A DNA stretch of 44,636 nucleotides from Endobacterium cereale (GTDB lineage: Bacteria; Pseudomonadota; Alphaproteobacteria; Rhizobiales; Rhizobiaceae): positions 1 to 44,636 of the forward strand of contig NZ_WIXI01000032.1 in assembly GCF_009617585.1 (NCBI RefSeq). The letters run 5' to 3'. The position numbers and the translations under genes are program-made. The notes under the pieces were generated by a model. It searched no databases. It was not told the origin of the DNA and saw nothing but the letters and a program-made list of their open reading frames with translations. Within the stretch, counting starts at the first letter, position 1; the number at the start of each line of letters is the position of its first letter. Below, piece by piece: positions 8,865 through 16,998 of the stretch.

Positions 8865-9218
8865 CTATCCGCCTGATCCATTCGAGGGATTGGCATTTTC
8901 GGGAACATCCCTCGGCTTGATGACCCGTGAATTGCCGGTGTCGGGCGCAGGCGTGACAATGCCCTTGTCACCGGCTTCGGGCGCCTTCAGAACGCCATTG
9001 CAGTTCCTCAAGGTATCGGAAAGCTCTTCCCCCTGTTTGGGAACCCGGTCGCCCTTTTTCGACGGATCGGCCGGGGTCGCGCAATCCGGCGCCTCGGCTG
9101 GTGGGGGTGTCTGAGCTTTCGATGGACCGCTCGTCTGCGCAAGCGTGATGTCAGGCGCGAGAACTGCGACAAGCATGGCGCCTGCCGTCAGGCACGATCT
9201 CATGTGTTTTCCGGTCAT
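8865..9218 (-). CDS. Exported proline-rich hypothetical protein
   Basis: A perfect AGGAGG with a 6-nt spacer precedes ATG 9218. Residues 1-28 form a Sec signal peptide (basic start, hydrophobic CLTAGAMLVAVLAPDITLA, cleavage after LAQ or LA). The mature ~90 residues are Pro-, Asp- and Lys-rich and probably disordered, with two cysteines (Cys46 in APDCATP and Cys73 in RNCNGV) that could form one disulfide. The segment ELSDTLRNCNGVLKAP is the only part that looks structured. It is convergent with the 75-residue gene (17-nt gap). Likely periplasmic; function unknown. Confidence 0.75.
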   Translation of the reverse strand: MTGKHMRSCLTAGAMLVAVLAPDITLAQTSGPSKAQTPPPAEAPDCATPADPSKKGDRVPKQGEELSDTLRNCNGVLKAPEAGDKGIVTPAPDTGNSRVIKPRDVPENANPSNGSGG

Positions 9219-9362
9219 GATCGACCTCCTCTTCTTGTTTTCCAACCCATGGCGGCTTCATCCGTTCCACATGACCTCTGTTCTTCAGGTGCTTGTGAAG
9301 GCATTGCCGGCCTGTAAGATGGCTTTCAAATCACACATGCAGTTTTCTCGGACAGGTTCAGC

Positions 9363-10610
9363 ATGACAGCAGACGTCATCGTTCTCGGCGCCGGTATCAT
9401 CGGTGTTTCGACCGCCATCCATCTGGCGCGACGCGGCAAGTCCGTGGTTCTGGTGGACCGGCGCAATCCGGGTGAGGAAACCTCCTATGGCAATGCTGGA
9501 CTGATCCAGCGCGAGGGCGTTGCGCCCTATGGCTTTCCACGAGATTTCGCCGTGCTGCTACGCTATGCGCTCAACAATCGCGTCGATGCATTTTATCACG
9601 TACGCGCCATGCCGAAGGTCGCACCCTTTCTGTTGCGCTACTGGTGGCATTCCGATGCCGAACGTCACAAGCTGATCGCAAAGGCCTATGCGCCGCTGAT
9701 CGAGCATTCGATCTGCGAGCATGCGGACCTGATCGAGGCAGCCGGGGCAAGCCATCTCATCCGCAAGGATGGCTGGATGGAGGTGTTTCGCACCCCCGCA
9801 GCGCTGGATGCCGAACTCGATGCTGCCCGCAAAAAGCAGGCGGAATATGGTCTTGCCTTCGATGCTCTCGACAAGGCGGAGTTGGCGCGGCGCGAACCGC
9901 ATCTCAACGGCGATTTTGCCGGCGGCCTGACATGGCGTGATCCGTGGTCGGTTCTCGATCCGCTGGCGCTGACACAGGCCTATGTGGCGCTGTTCGAAAA
10001 GCTGGGCGGGCGGTTCATCCCTGGAGATGCCGGAACGCTTTCACCCGTTGCCAATGGCTGGACAGTGACGACCCGGGAAGGCCCGGTGCAGGGTGAAGAC
10101 GTTGTCGTGGCACTCGGGCCGTGGTCGGATACCGTGACGGCGCCGCTCGGTTACCGCTATCTCGTCGGCGTCAAGCGCGGTTACCACATGCATTATGGCG
10201 CAAGGGATGGCGCAAAGCTCAACAACTGGCTGATGGATGCCGAACGCGGTTATCTGCTCGCGCCGATGAACCAGGGGATAAGGCTGACGACGGGCGCCGA
10301 ATTTGCGCTGCGTGACGCGCCGAAAACACCGGTTCAGCTGACCCGGGCCGAAGCGATTGCACGAAAGGTATTTCCATTGGGAGAAAGGCTCGACAAGGAG
10401 CCATGGATGGGAGCCCGGCCCTGCACGTCCGACATGATGCCGGTGATCGGCAAGGCGCCACGCCATCGCGGCCTGTGGTTCGCCTTCGGCCATGCACATC
10501 ACGGCCTGACACTCGGGCCGATAACCGGCCGGGTACTGGCGGAAACGATGACCGGCGAAAAACCGGTCATCGATATTTCACCCTACAGGCCCGAACGTTT
10601 CCGGGCCTGA
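9363..10610 (+). CDS. FAD-dependent D-amino acid dehydrogenase-like oxidoreductase
   Basis: The 415-residue flavoprotein belongs to the DAO superfamily. The FAD motif GAGIIG is at 9-14, followed by HLARRGKSVVLVDRR. The segment ETSYGNAGLIQREGV corresponds to the ETSFANAG segment of DadA. The C-terminus has GARPCTSDMMPVIGKAP and FAFGHAHHGLTLGPITGR, the second FAD-contacting region. It is a diverged relative of dadA at 6195, not a copy. It should oxidise an amino or imino acid; the substrate is not evident. The gene is divergent from the exported protein and stops 11 nt before the stop of the opposing TetR gene. Confidence 0.87.
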   Translation: MTADVIVLGAGIIGVSTAIHLARRGKSVVLVDRRNPGEETSYGNAGLIQREGVAPYGFPRDFAVLLRYALNNRVDAFYHVRAMPKVAPFLLRYWWHSDAERHKLIAKAYAPLIEHSICEHADLIEAAGASHLIRKDGWMEVFRTPAALDAELDAARKKQAEYGLAFDALDKAELARREPHLNGDFAGGLTWRDPWSVLDPLALTQAYVALFEKLGGRFIPGDAGTLSPVANGWTVTTREGPVQGEDVVVALGPWSDTVTAPLGYRYLVGVKRGYHMHYGARDGAKLNNWLMDAERGYLLAPMNQGIRLTTGAEFALRDAPKTPVQLTRAEAIARKVFPLGERLDKEPWMGARPCTSDMMPVIGKAPRHRGLWFAFGHAHHGLTLGPITGRVLAETMTGEKPVIDISPYRPERFRA

Positions 10611-10621
10611 GGATCAGTACC

Positions 10622-11281
10622 TCACATCGAAGCGGGGAACTTGCCTTCGAAATAATAGCTGGCCTGGGCGCGAACGACGGCCTTGAACTGCGAGACCAGA
10701 ACCTCGCCTTCCTTTTCCGAAACCATCAGGGCCAGACGCAGGGTCGCAGAGGCCATGTGGAACATCAGGAACAGGGTGCGGCGATAGGCATCACGCATCT
10801 GCTCGGGAATGAACTGCTCCGTGGCGTCGTAGAAATTGTCCGACTGGTAACGGGTTTCCTCGATGTCGCGATCGGCAAGGTTCTTGTCGGCCTGGATGGC
10901 GTTCAGCAGATCCTGCGTTGACGGGTTCTGGCGCAGATTGTTGTAATACACGTCGAACATCGTGTCGGTCGCATCCAATGCGTCGGCTGCCGACGCGATG
11001 TTGCTGATCGACTTGCTGATGATCACACGCGTCTGCTCGACATAGCGATCGTAGAGCATCGCAATAATCGCCGACTTGTTCGGGAAGTATTGATAGACCG
11101 ATGCGATCGGGCCGCCGGAAAGGGCGGCGATTTCCTTCATGGTGACGGCATCAATGCCCTTCTCACCAATGAGATGCATCGATACCTTCAGGATTTCGTC
11201 GATCCGGTCACGGCTTCTTCCCTGTTTGGGAACGCGACGGAGCGACGACGAACTTCCACTGTCATGACCGAGACCTGGCAT
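10622..11281 (-). CDS. TetR-family transcriptional regulator
   Basis: The 219-residue protein has a TetR HTH at about residues 20-70: RDRIDEILKVSMHLIGEKGIDAVTMKEIAALSG with SVYQYFPNKSAIIAMLYDRY. After a polar, Ser-rich N-terminal tail, the C-terminal domain resembles TetR_C_3-like ligand-binding regions. ATG 11281 is preceded by GAGG at the right spacing; the frame could also open at a TTG at 11293, which overlaps that Shine-Dalgarno and is rejected. It stands next to the DadA-like flavoprotein (convergent). A 15-bp palindrome about 40 nt upstream may be its own operator. Confidence 0.9.
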   Translation of the reverse strand: MPGLGHDSGSSSSLRRVPKQGRSRDRIDEILKVSMHLIGEKGIDAVTMKEIAALSGGPIASVYQYFPNKSAIIAMLYDRYVEQTRVIISKSISNIASAADALDATDTMFDVYYNNLRQNPSTQDLLNAIQADKNLADRDIEETRYQSDNFYDATEQFIPEQMRDAYRRTLFLMFHMASATLRLALMVSEKEGEVLVSQFKAVVRAQASYYFEGKFPASM

Positions 11282-11318
11282 AATATTCCTCAAACCGTTA
11301 TTCGACGTAGCGGAGGCG

Positions 11319-11333
11319 TTGTTCGTGGAACAA
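11319..11333. promoter_or_regulatory. Candidate TetR operator (TTGTTC-GTG-GAACAA)
   Basis: A perfect 6-3-6 palindrome starts 38 nt before the TetR start codon. TetR-family regulators usually bind such palindromes close to their own promoter. Assignment is by position only. Confidence 0.35.
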
Positions 11334-11841
11334 ACGCGGTACCCGGATACGCATTCCTAAAACCTGATTACTGTACGGAAGTGCACCGCGAACGGATCAC
11401 CTCCCCCTCGTTTTATTTTTCCACCAGGCGGGAGGGACCGCATGGTGTCTATTTCGGCTGGATCGACAGCCCGTACCGGCTGCCTCACGAACCTCGCTTC
11501 GGAGGGTGATCCGACGCCACTCCTCCACCTGCTTAAGAACAGACGAGCAAATGTCGGAAACAGTTTCACCAATCCGACAGATTATCCAAAACCACCACTC
11601 GAAGGCCGAGCAGAACAACTGCTTCAGGTCCCGAAGCGACGGATCTCAAAAATCCGACAACGCATTAGAAATGTGCAAAGACAAGGATTTTCGATGACCT
11701 GCAAATCAACGCCAGACAAATCATTAGTGCGGCATGTAGTTCCCTAGAGTATTCCACTATGGAAACGCTTACTGCAGCATGAAATTGTACCGCCACCTCA
11801 ACCAATAAATGCAACCACTTCCTTTATGAGGATTATGTACT

Positions 11842-11865
11842 TCATTGAACAAAACGGTTCAATGA
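11842..11865. repeat. Inverted repeat TCATTGAAC-N6-GTTCAATGA
   Basis: Perfect 9-bp arms with spacer AAAACG in the middle of the gene-free, AT-rich stretch. It may be a regulator binding site or an RNA hairpin; no adjacent gene start explains it. Confidence 0.5.
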
Positions 11866-12031
11866 CAACATAAGAATATACATCGATTAACATTATTTTT
11901 ACCGTAAAAAGACCCTCATCGCGCGCAAGCCGGCTAAACTTGCCACCGGGAGGCGGTGAAAATCATCCGCGGTGCCTCAGCACCTCAACAACAATACGCG
12001 AATCGCTGTTATTCGGGTTTTGTACATATGC

Positions 12032-12059
12032 AAAAAGCCGCGGATTTCTCCGCGGCTTT
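12032..12059 (-). terminator. Intrinsic terminator of rirA
   Basis: On the minus strand a perfect 10-bp stem (AAAGCCGCGG/CCGCGGCTTT, 6-nt loop) is followed directly by a run of T. It lies 44 nt after the rirA stop codon. Confidence 0.85.
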
Positions 12060-12102
12060 CAAAAAATCTGATTTAGATGACTGGCTCTTAAGCCTGCTTC
12101 AT

Positions 12103-12582
12103 TCAAGCGGCAGGCACGCGAAGCTCCGGCGACGTGGCGGGCGGAAATTCATCGAGACCAAGCAGGAAGTTGATCTGCGGACGCGCCTTGACGAGATCGT
12201 CGATCGTGTAATCGGCCAAGACATCGAAGAATGCATTCAGCGCCTTGCGAAGCGCGGCATTGAGGCCGCAGCTGTCAACCAGCGGACATTCGGCAACGCC
12301 ATCCTCGAAGCACTCCGCCATGGCAAAGCTGTCTTCAGTGACCTTGACGACATCGAACAACGTGATCTTTGCCGCATCGCGACCAAGCCTCACACCGCCG
12401 TTGCGGCCACGGACCGTCTCGACCAAACTAGCCCTCGTCAACGGCTGCAGGATCTTGAACAGGAAAAGCTCGGATACGCCATAAGCCCTGGCGATCTCGG
12501 GAATACGGCTCAAATGGCCTTCATTGGCTGCACAATACATCAGCATGCGAACGGCATAATTGGTCTGCTTTGTCAGGCGCAT
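12103..12582 (-). CDS. rirA: Rrf2-family iron-responsive regulator RirA
   Basis: RirA is the global iron regulator of rhizobia, an Fe-S cluster protein that represses iron-uptake genes when iron is sufficient. The 159-residue protein starts MRLTKQTNYAVRMLMYCAAN, typical of the family, with the winged HTH over residues 1-65. Three cysteines, Cys91, Cys99 and Cys105 (CFEDGVAECPLVDSC), match the cluster-ligand pattern of RirA, which distinguishes it from NsrR by sequence context (NGGVRLGR). GGAG lies 6 nt before the ATG. It is monocistronic with its own terminator. I did not find a convincing iron-responsive operator (TGA-N9-TCA) upstream. Confidence 0.93.
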   Translation of the reverse strand: MRLTKQTNYAVRMLMYCAANEGHLSRIPEIARAYGVSELFLFKILQPLTRASLVETVRGRNGGVRLGRDAAKITLFDVVKVTEDSFAMAECFEDGVAECPLVDSCGLNAALRKALNAFFDVLADYTIDDLVKARPQINFLLGLDEFPPATSPELRVPAA

Positions 12583-12609
12583 CTTCGTCTCCAGAGACTC
12601 TTGAAGTCC

Positions 12610-12638
12610 TATATAGGGGCTTTGCTAGTTTTGAACAA
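12610..12638 (-). promoter_or_regulatory. Possible rirA promoter
   Basis: On the minus strand TTGTTC (12638-12633) and TATATA (12615-12610) are 17 nt apart, placing transcription start about 20 nt before the rirA ATG. The -35 match is weak. Confidence 0.35.
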
Positions 12639-12841
12639 TTCCAAAATACGAATTTCACCGGCGCCTTTACACAAATGTCGCATCCGGCGAACGCGTACTC
12701 GTCGGCACATCGACTTATGATGACCGTCGTACTCCAGTTTTTTCTTATATGCGGTTCCGCACGGCACGACAAGGGTCGCCCGTCGCGTCTTTTGGACGCG
12801 CAGGCACTCCCCGGCTGTCGATGTGATGTTTTCTGTCGGGA

Positions 12842-12961
12842 TCAGATAATCGAAAGAACCCAGCTGCCGAGAGCGAAGAAACCACAGGCCACGATCAATG
12901 CCAGGCCAAGCTTGCCAAGCTGCACGCGGCGCGCGCGCCTGGCATCCCACTCATAGACCAT
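12842..12961 (-). CDS. Very small membrane protein (39 aa), candidate
   Basis: A 39-codon frame begins at ATG 12961, with GGGGGAG 9 nt upstream, and ends with TGA. The first 14 residues are strongly basic (YEWDARRARRVQ). Residues 17-39 form one hydrophobic helix (LGLALIVACGFFALGSWVL region). The basic-in, single-helix layout is typical of genuine small membrane proteins and unlikely in random GC-rich DNA. It lies between rirA and the M48 protease on the same strand, 83 nt downstream of the protease stop on the map. No family is recognised; function unknown. Confidence 0.55.
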   Translation of the reverse strand: MVYEWDARRARRVQLGKLGLALIVACGFFALGSWVLSII

Positions 12962-13044
12962 GACGCAGAACTCCCCCAACTCTTTACTTGGCGGCTAAAT
13001 TAGTCTCACCGCCGGGAAGGTCAATGTGTCAAAGCCGTACATTG

Positions 13045-14109
13045 TCACGGATCGTTAACAGCACCTTCAAGTTGCTGGGCATATTCCCGAATATAACGTT
13101 GCCGCGCCGGGGTGCCGGGATGGGTCGACAACATGCTCGTTTCGTCGTGGTCACTCATCTTTTCCTCCAGAATGGCGAAGAAGCGTGCAAGCGCTGCAGG
13201 TTCGTATCCGGCGGCCTTCATCAGTTCGACGGAACGACGATCTGCATCCTCTTCCGCTCCGCGCGAATAAGAGAGCGCAACGAGCGCACCGCCTTGAGAG
13301 AGAATATCCTCGACACCCGAGCCGACATCACCGGCAATCAGCATGACCAGCGCCGCAAAACCGGCAACCCGATAAATCTGCCGCAGGCTGTGGTCACCTT
13401 CCACATGGGCGATCTCATGCCCCAGCACTCCAAGTACCATCTGTCTGTCGCCCTTAGACAACTCGACGAGATCATCGGTCAGCACCAGCGTGCCGTCCGG
13501 CAACGCAAAGGCATTGGGTCCCATCAGCCGGGCATTGCGGAACAGCAATGTATAGGCAGGCTCTCCACCCCTCGCATTTTTGGCCAGCGCCGCGAATTCG
13601 GCACGGATGGCGTTCTGGTCCACTTCCGGCAGAGCAGTTGGACGCAGGAGGGTCTTTTCCAAAGTGGCAAGCGTGCTTGCACCGATCATTTCCGGCACGA
13701 CCGGTGGCGTCACCAGAATGGCCACCTCGACCATGACCGGCAGGGCATAACGATAGATGCCAACCGCGAGAAGAATCACGGCAAGCGTGAAGGCGATCAG
13801 ACGCGGATGAAACTGTTCCATCCGATACACAAGACCGCTGCCTTTGCCGCCATGGCGACTGACAAGTGCGTCGATGGCGCCATTGTCGCGTGTTTCGAAC
13901 ACCGAACCATCTATAAATGTCAGGCGCCGCGGGATCGAACCAACCCGCGGCGTGATGCCGACCTCACTGCGCGGGCCGGAAGCCAACGTGGCGCCGTCGG
14001 AGACGGCAGCCAGCTGGCCTTCCTTTTCGAAGAGGTCAGCGGCAACCGCGCGGCTGGAATGAGCAGGTTGCCATTCGCCGCGCGCAATCACTGTGCCGTC
14101 AGAACCCAA
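13045..14109 (-). CDS. M48-family zinc metalloprotease, membrane-anchored
   Basis: The protein has the zinc motif HEIAH (231-235, numbering from the chosen start) in the context LGHEIAHVEGDHSL, with the third ligand region SRGAEEDADRRS (Glu286) that is classical for M48 peptidases. One membrane helix precedes the catalytic domain (about 103-121). The N-terminal 100 residues are a small soluble domain. The same-strand DUF898 gene overlaps it. I chose TTG 14109, since GAAGG lies 8 nt upstream and the overlap is then 11 nt; GTG 14091 is an alternative and the frame is open to 14202. It resembles BepA/YcaL-like or DUF898-linked peptidases; it probably acts at the cell envelope. Confidence 0.85.
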   Translation of the reverse strand: MGSDGTVIARGEWQPAHSSRAVAADLFEKEGQLAAVSDGATLASGPRSEVGITPRVGSIPRRLTFIDGSVFETRDNGAIDALVSRHGGKGSGLVYRMEQFHPRLIAFTLAVILLAVGIYRYALPVMVEVAILVTPPVVPEMIGASTLATLEKTLLRPTALPEVDQNAIRAEFAALAKNARGGEPAYTLLFRNARLMGPNAFALPDGTLVLTDDLVELSKGDRQMVLGVLGHEIAHVEGDHSLRQIYRVAGFAALVMLIAGDVGSGVEDILSQGGALVALSYSRGAEEDADRRSVELMKAAGYEPAALARFFAILEEKMSDHDETSMLSTHPGTPARQRYIREYAQQLEGAVNDP

Positions 14110-15169
14110 AGTCAAACCCTTCCAGATCGAGATATTCGGCACTGACAGCAGAGCCGCTTGCTTCCATCGAAGACAATACCTCACCCAGATCGCCGACAAC
14201 AATGACGCCGGTGTGAATGGCCATGAAACGCGCCATGCGCACCGCTGCCCATGGGCGCATCAGACCGAAGGTGAGGACCGTGACGATGACGTTGGAAATG
14301 GCGATCCAGGCATACTGGAGGCGCGGTGCATCACTGACCAGCTGATGCTTGCCGTCGAGCGTCGTGGCGGAGAAGACGACGTTGCGCACGCCGATGCGGT
14401 AGAGCAGAACGGCAAGACCGTAGGTAATGAAAGCGCACAGGATAGTAAAATGGAGCGGGCTGAAACCGAACATGCTGTCGACCGCTTCACCGCTTATGGC
14501 GGAGGCGGTATGCTTGGCAGCGACACCGATGCTGGCACCAAGAACGACACCAATGACGATCAGCGCAACCGGCAAAACCCAGACGCGGTAGAGCGAACCG
14601 ATCTTCGGATCGGTCGCGAAGGGACGGTCACCATAATGCAGGTTGTTAAAGATGTAACGCCAGAGCCAGCGGCTGGCGAGTGGCGCCAGGATGCCGAAGG
14701 ACATCGAGGCGACCGTGCTGCCGAGCAGGACCGCAACGAAGGCACCACCGACCGTGCCGGTGAAGTTGAAGCGAACGTTACGATAGCTGGTGACGCGGGC
14801 GCTGAAGCGCAGGCTGCGCTGGATGAGCGCGGGCAGCGCGATAAGGACGAGCAAAAACACCACAAGGCCCAGCACTTCGGAGATGGTTGTGAGTATCTGG
14901 GTAAAGATGAAAAACCCGACGACGATCACACGACCGAGAAAGATCTGCCTGCCCTCGGCATGGTAATCGAAGGCACGGCCGGCGATGACGGTGTTGCCGT
15001 AGAAATAACGGTTACGGCGCACCTTGGCCCAGGCCGAGTAAATGCCGAAGGTCACGATCGTCAGAAGAACGTTGACGATCCAGATGCCGAAGTATTCGCG
15101 CGCGTTACCGCTGAAAGATGCACGCTCCAGCGTGCCTGACGCCCTGGGCGCCAAGTCTGAAAAGGACAT
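14099..15169 (-). CDS. DUF898 (YjgN-like) polytopic inner-membrane protein
   Basis: The 356-residue protein has several hydrophobic helices and the repeated family signature: YFGIWIVNVLLTIVTFGIYSAWAKVRRNRYFYGNT, and again near the C-terminus IAISNVIVTVLTFGLMRPWAAVRMARF. The two copies suggest internal duplication. AGGGGA lies 8 nt before the ATG. The gene overlaps the start of the M48 metalloprotease by 11 nt, so translation is coupled; the two families often occur together, which suggests a joint envelope role. The biochemical function of DUF898 is not known to me. Confidence 0.88.
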   Translation of the reverse strand: MSFSDLAPRASGTLERASFSGNAREYFGIWIVNVLLTIVTFGIYSAWAKVRRNRYFYGNTVIAGRAFDYHAEGRQIFLGRVIVVGFFIFTQILTTISEVLGLVVFLLVLIALPALIQRSLRFSARVTSYRNVRFNFTGTVGGAFVAVLLGSTVASMSFGILAPLASRWLWRYIFNNLHYGDRPFATDPKIGSLYRVWVLPVALIVIGVVLGASIGVAAKHTASAISGEAVDSMFGFSPLHFTILCAFITYGLAVLLYRIGVRNVVFSATTLDGKHQLVSDAPRLQYAWIAISNVIVTVLTFGLMRPWAAVRMARFMAIHTGVIVVGDLGEVLSSMEASGSAVSAEYLDLEGFDFGF

Positions 15170-15383
15170 GTATATTTCCCCTATCCTTCAATTACCGCAG
15201 AAAACGGCAACCCTCGGTGATCGGGTGCGGCAAATAGAGCAAAAAAAATCAATTTCAATCACATAGTGAAGAAAGGGGAGTTCTACCCTCCAGTTCCAAG
15301 CGACGGAAAATGCTTGCGAAACGACGAAGGACGGCCGACGCCACCCTTCTCCAAGTCTTTGTTGTAAATAGTCTTGCCCCGGC

Positions 15384-16880
15384 TCATTTCATGACCGGCA
15401 TGACGAATTCGGCACCATCCTTGATACCGGAGGGCCAGCGGGCGGTAATCGTCTTGGTCTTGGTCCAGAACTTGATCGAATCCGTGCCGTGCTGGTTGAG
15501 ATCGCCAAAGGAGGAGGCCTTCCAGCCGCCGAAGGAATGATAGGCGAGCGGCACCGGGATAGGTACGTTGATGCCGATCATGCCGATATTGATGCGCGAG
15601 GCGAAATCGCGCGCTGCATCGCCATCGCGCGTATAGATGGCGACGCCGTTGCCATATTCATGCTTCATCGGCAGGTCGAGCGCCTCTTCATAATTTTTGG
15701 CACGCACCACCGACAGGACCGGCCCAAAGATTTCCTGGCGATAGATATCCATGTCCGGGCTGACATGGTCGAACAGCGAGCCTCCGACGAAATAGCCGTT
15801 CTCATAACCCTGCAACTTGAAACCGCGACCATCGACCAGAAGCTCGGCTCCTTCTTCGACACCACGATCGATCAGGCCATTGATGCGTTCCTGCGCCGCC
15901 TTGGTGACGACGGGGCCCATATCGGCCTTGTCGTCCGTATAAGGGCCAATGCGCAGGGACTCGATCTTGGGAATGAGCTTCTCAACGAGGCGGTTGGCGG
16001 TTTCCTCGCCCACCGGCACGGCAACGGACACCGCCATGCAGCGCTCGCCGGCCGAACCGTAACCGGCGCCCATCAGCGCGTTGACGGCCTGATCGAGATC
16101 GGCATCGGGCATGATGATCATGTGGTTCTTGGCACCACCGAAGCACTGGGCGCGCTTGCCGTTCGCAGCCGCCGTGCCATAAACGTGGCGGGCAATCGGC
16201 GTGGAGCCGACGAAGGAAATCGCGCCGATATCCGGATCGGTCAGCAGCGCATCGACGGCTTCCTTGTCGCCATTGACGACATTGAGGATGCCGGCCGGCA
16301 GCCCAGCCTCGATCATCAGTTCGGCCAGACGCAGCGGCAGCGACGGATCTCGCTCCGACGGCTTCAGGATAAAGGCATTGCCGCAGGCGATCGCCGGCGC
16401 GAACATCCACATCGGGATCATGCCAGGAAAATTGAACGGGGTGATGCCGGCACCGATACCGACCGGCTGGCGGATCGAATACATGTCGATCGCGGGCCCC
16501 GCCCCTTCGGTGAACTCACCCTTGGACAGATGCGGAATGCCGATGACGAATTCGCAGACTTCGAGACCACGAACGATATCGCCCTTTGAGTCCTCGACCG
16601 TCTTGCCGTGCTCCTTCGACAGCATGACGGCGAGTTCGTCCATGTTCTGGTTGAGAAGATCGACGAATTTCATGAACACGCGGGCGCGACGCTGCGGGTT
16701 GGTGGCTGCCCATTTCGGCTGCGCTTCCCTGGCGTTTTCGACGGCTGCGCGGATTTCCGCAACGCTTGCCAGCGCCACCTTGGCCTGAACCTCGCCGGTT
16801 GCCGGGTTGAAAACGTCGGCCGTACGCCCGCTGGTGCCGGCAACATGCTTGCCGCCGATAAAATGCCCGAGTGCCGTCAT
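15384..16880 (-). CDS. mmsA: Methylmalonate-semialdehyde dehydrogenase (CoA-acylating)
   Basis: The enzyme oxidises methylmalonate semialdehyde or malonate semialdehyde to propionyl-CoA or acetyl-CoA with NAD and CoA, in valine, pyrimidine or inositol breakdown. The 498 residues match the family length. The catalytic cysteine is Cys281 (SAGERCMAVSVAV). The usual catalytic Glu of aldehyde dehydrogenases is absent: the region is QCFGGAKNHMIIMPDA (Asn252), as expected in the CoA-dependent members. GITPFNFPGMIPMWMF is a further family signature. GGAGG lies 7 nt before ATG 16880. It is divergent from a LysR regulator that probably controls it. Whether it serves valine or inositol catabolism is not shown by the neighbours. 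Confidence 0.94.
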   Translation of the reverse strand: MTALGHFIGGKHVAGTSGRTADVFNPATGEVQAKVALASVAEIRAAVENAREAQPKWAATNPQRRARVFMKFVDLLNQNMDELAVMLSKEHGKTVEDSKGDIVRGLEVCEFVIGIPHLSKGEFTEGAGPAIDMYSIRQPVGIGAGITPFNFPGMIPMWMFAPAIACGNAFILKPSERDPSLPLRLAELMIEAGLPAGILNVVNGDKEAVDALLTDPDIGAISFVGSTPIARHVYGTAAANGKRAQCFGGAKNHMIIMPDADLDQAVNALMGAGYGSAGERCMAVSVAVPVGEETANRLVEKLIPKIESLRIGPYTDDKADMGPVVTKAAQERINGLIDRGVEEGAELLVDGRGFKLQGYENGYFVGGSLFDHVSPDMDIYRQEIFGPVLSVVRAKNYEEALDLPMKHEYGNGVAIYTRDGDAARDFASRINIGMIGINVPIPVPLAYHSFGGWKASSFGDLNQHGTDSIKFWTKTKTITARWPSGIKDGAEFVMPVMK

Positions 16881-16998
16881 GAATATTCCTCCATTCAGTT
16901 CGTGGCAGGATGACACTCACATTTGCACAGGGCAACGCCATAGTTTACGCATCCGTTGTGCATAATTCGACATCAGGAACGGAATTGGAGGCAGCGTG

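Larger units (their letters stand above)
11282..12031. other. Gene-free intergenic region, AT-rich in its second half
   Basis: About 750 bp without a gene I can support. Several open frames exist on both strands but none has a Shine-Dalgarno with a plausible protein. From about 11690 to 11930 the DNA is much more AT-rich than its surroundings. It has a palindrome at 11319-11333 and a 9-bp inverted repeat at 11842-11865, and ends in the rirA terminator. A small RNA cannot be excluded. Confidence 0.6.

Noticed and set aside
11442..11747. 101-codon open frame in the 11.3-12.0 kb gap
   Set aside because: Starts without a convincing ribosome site, and the composition is atypical for this genome; it crosses into the AT-rich stretch.
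12583..12841. Iron-responsive operator upstream of rirA
   Set aside because: I searched for TGA-N9-TCA and found no convincing copy near the promoter.
12609..12950. 113-codon minus-strand frame upstream of rirA
   Set aside because: It overlaps the better-supported 39-residue gene in another frame and has an Arg/Trp-rich, featureless product.
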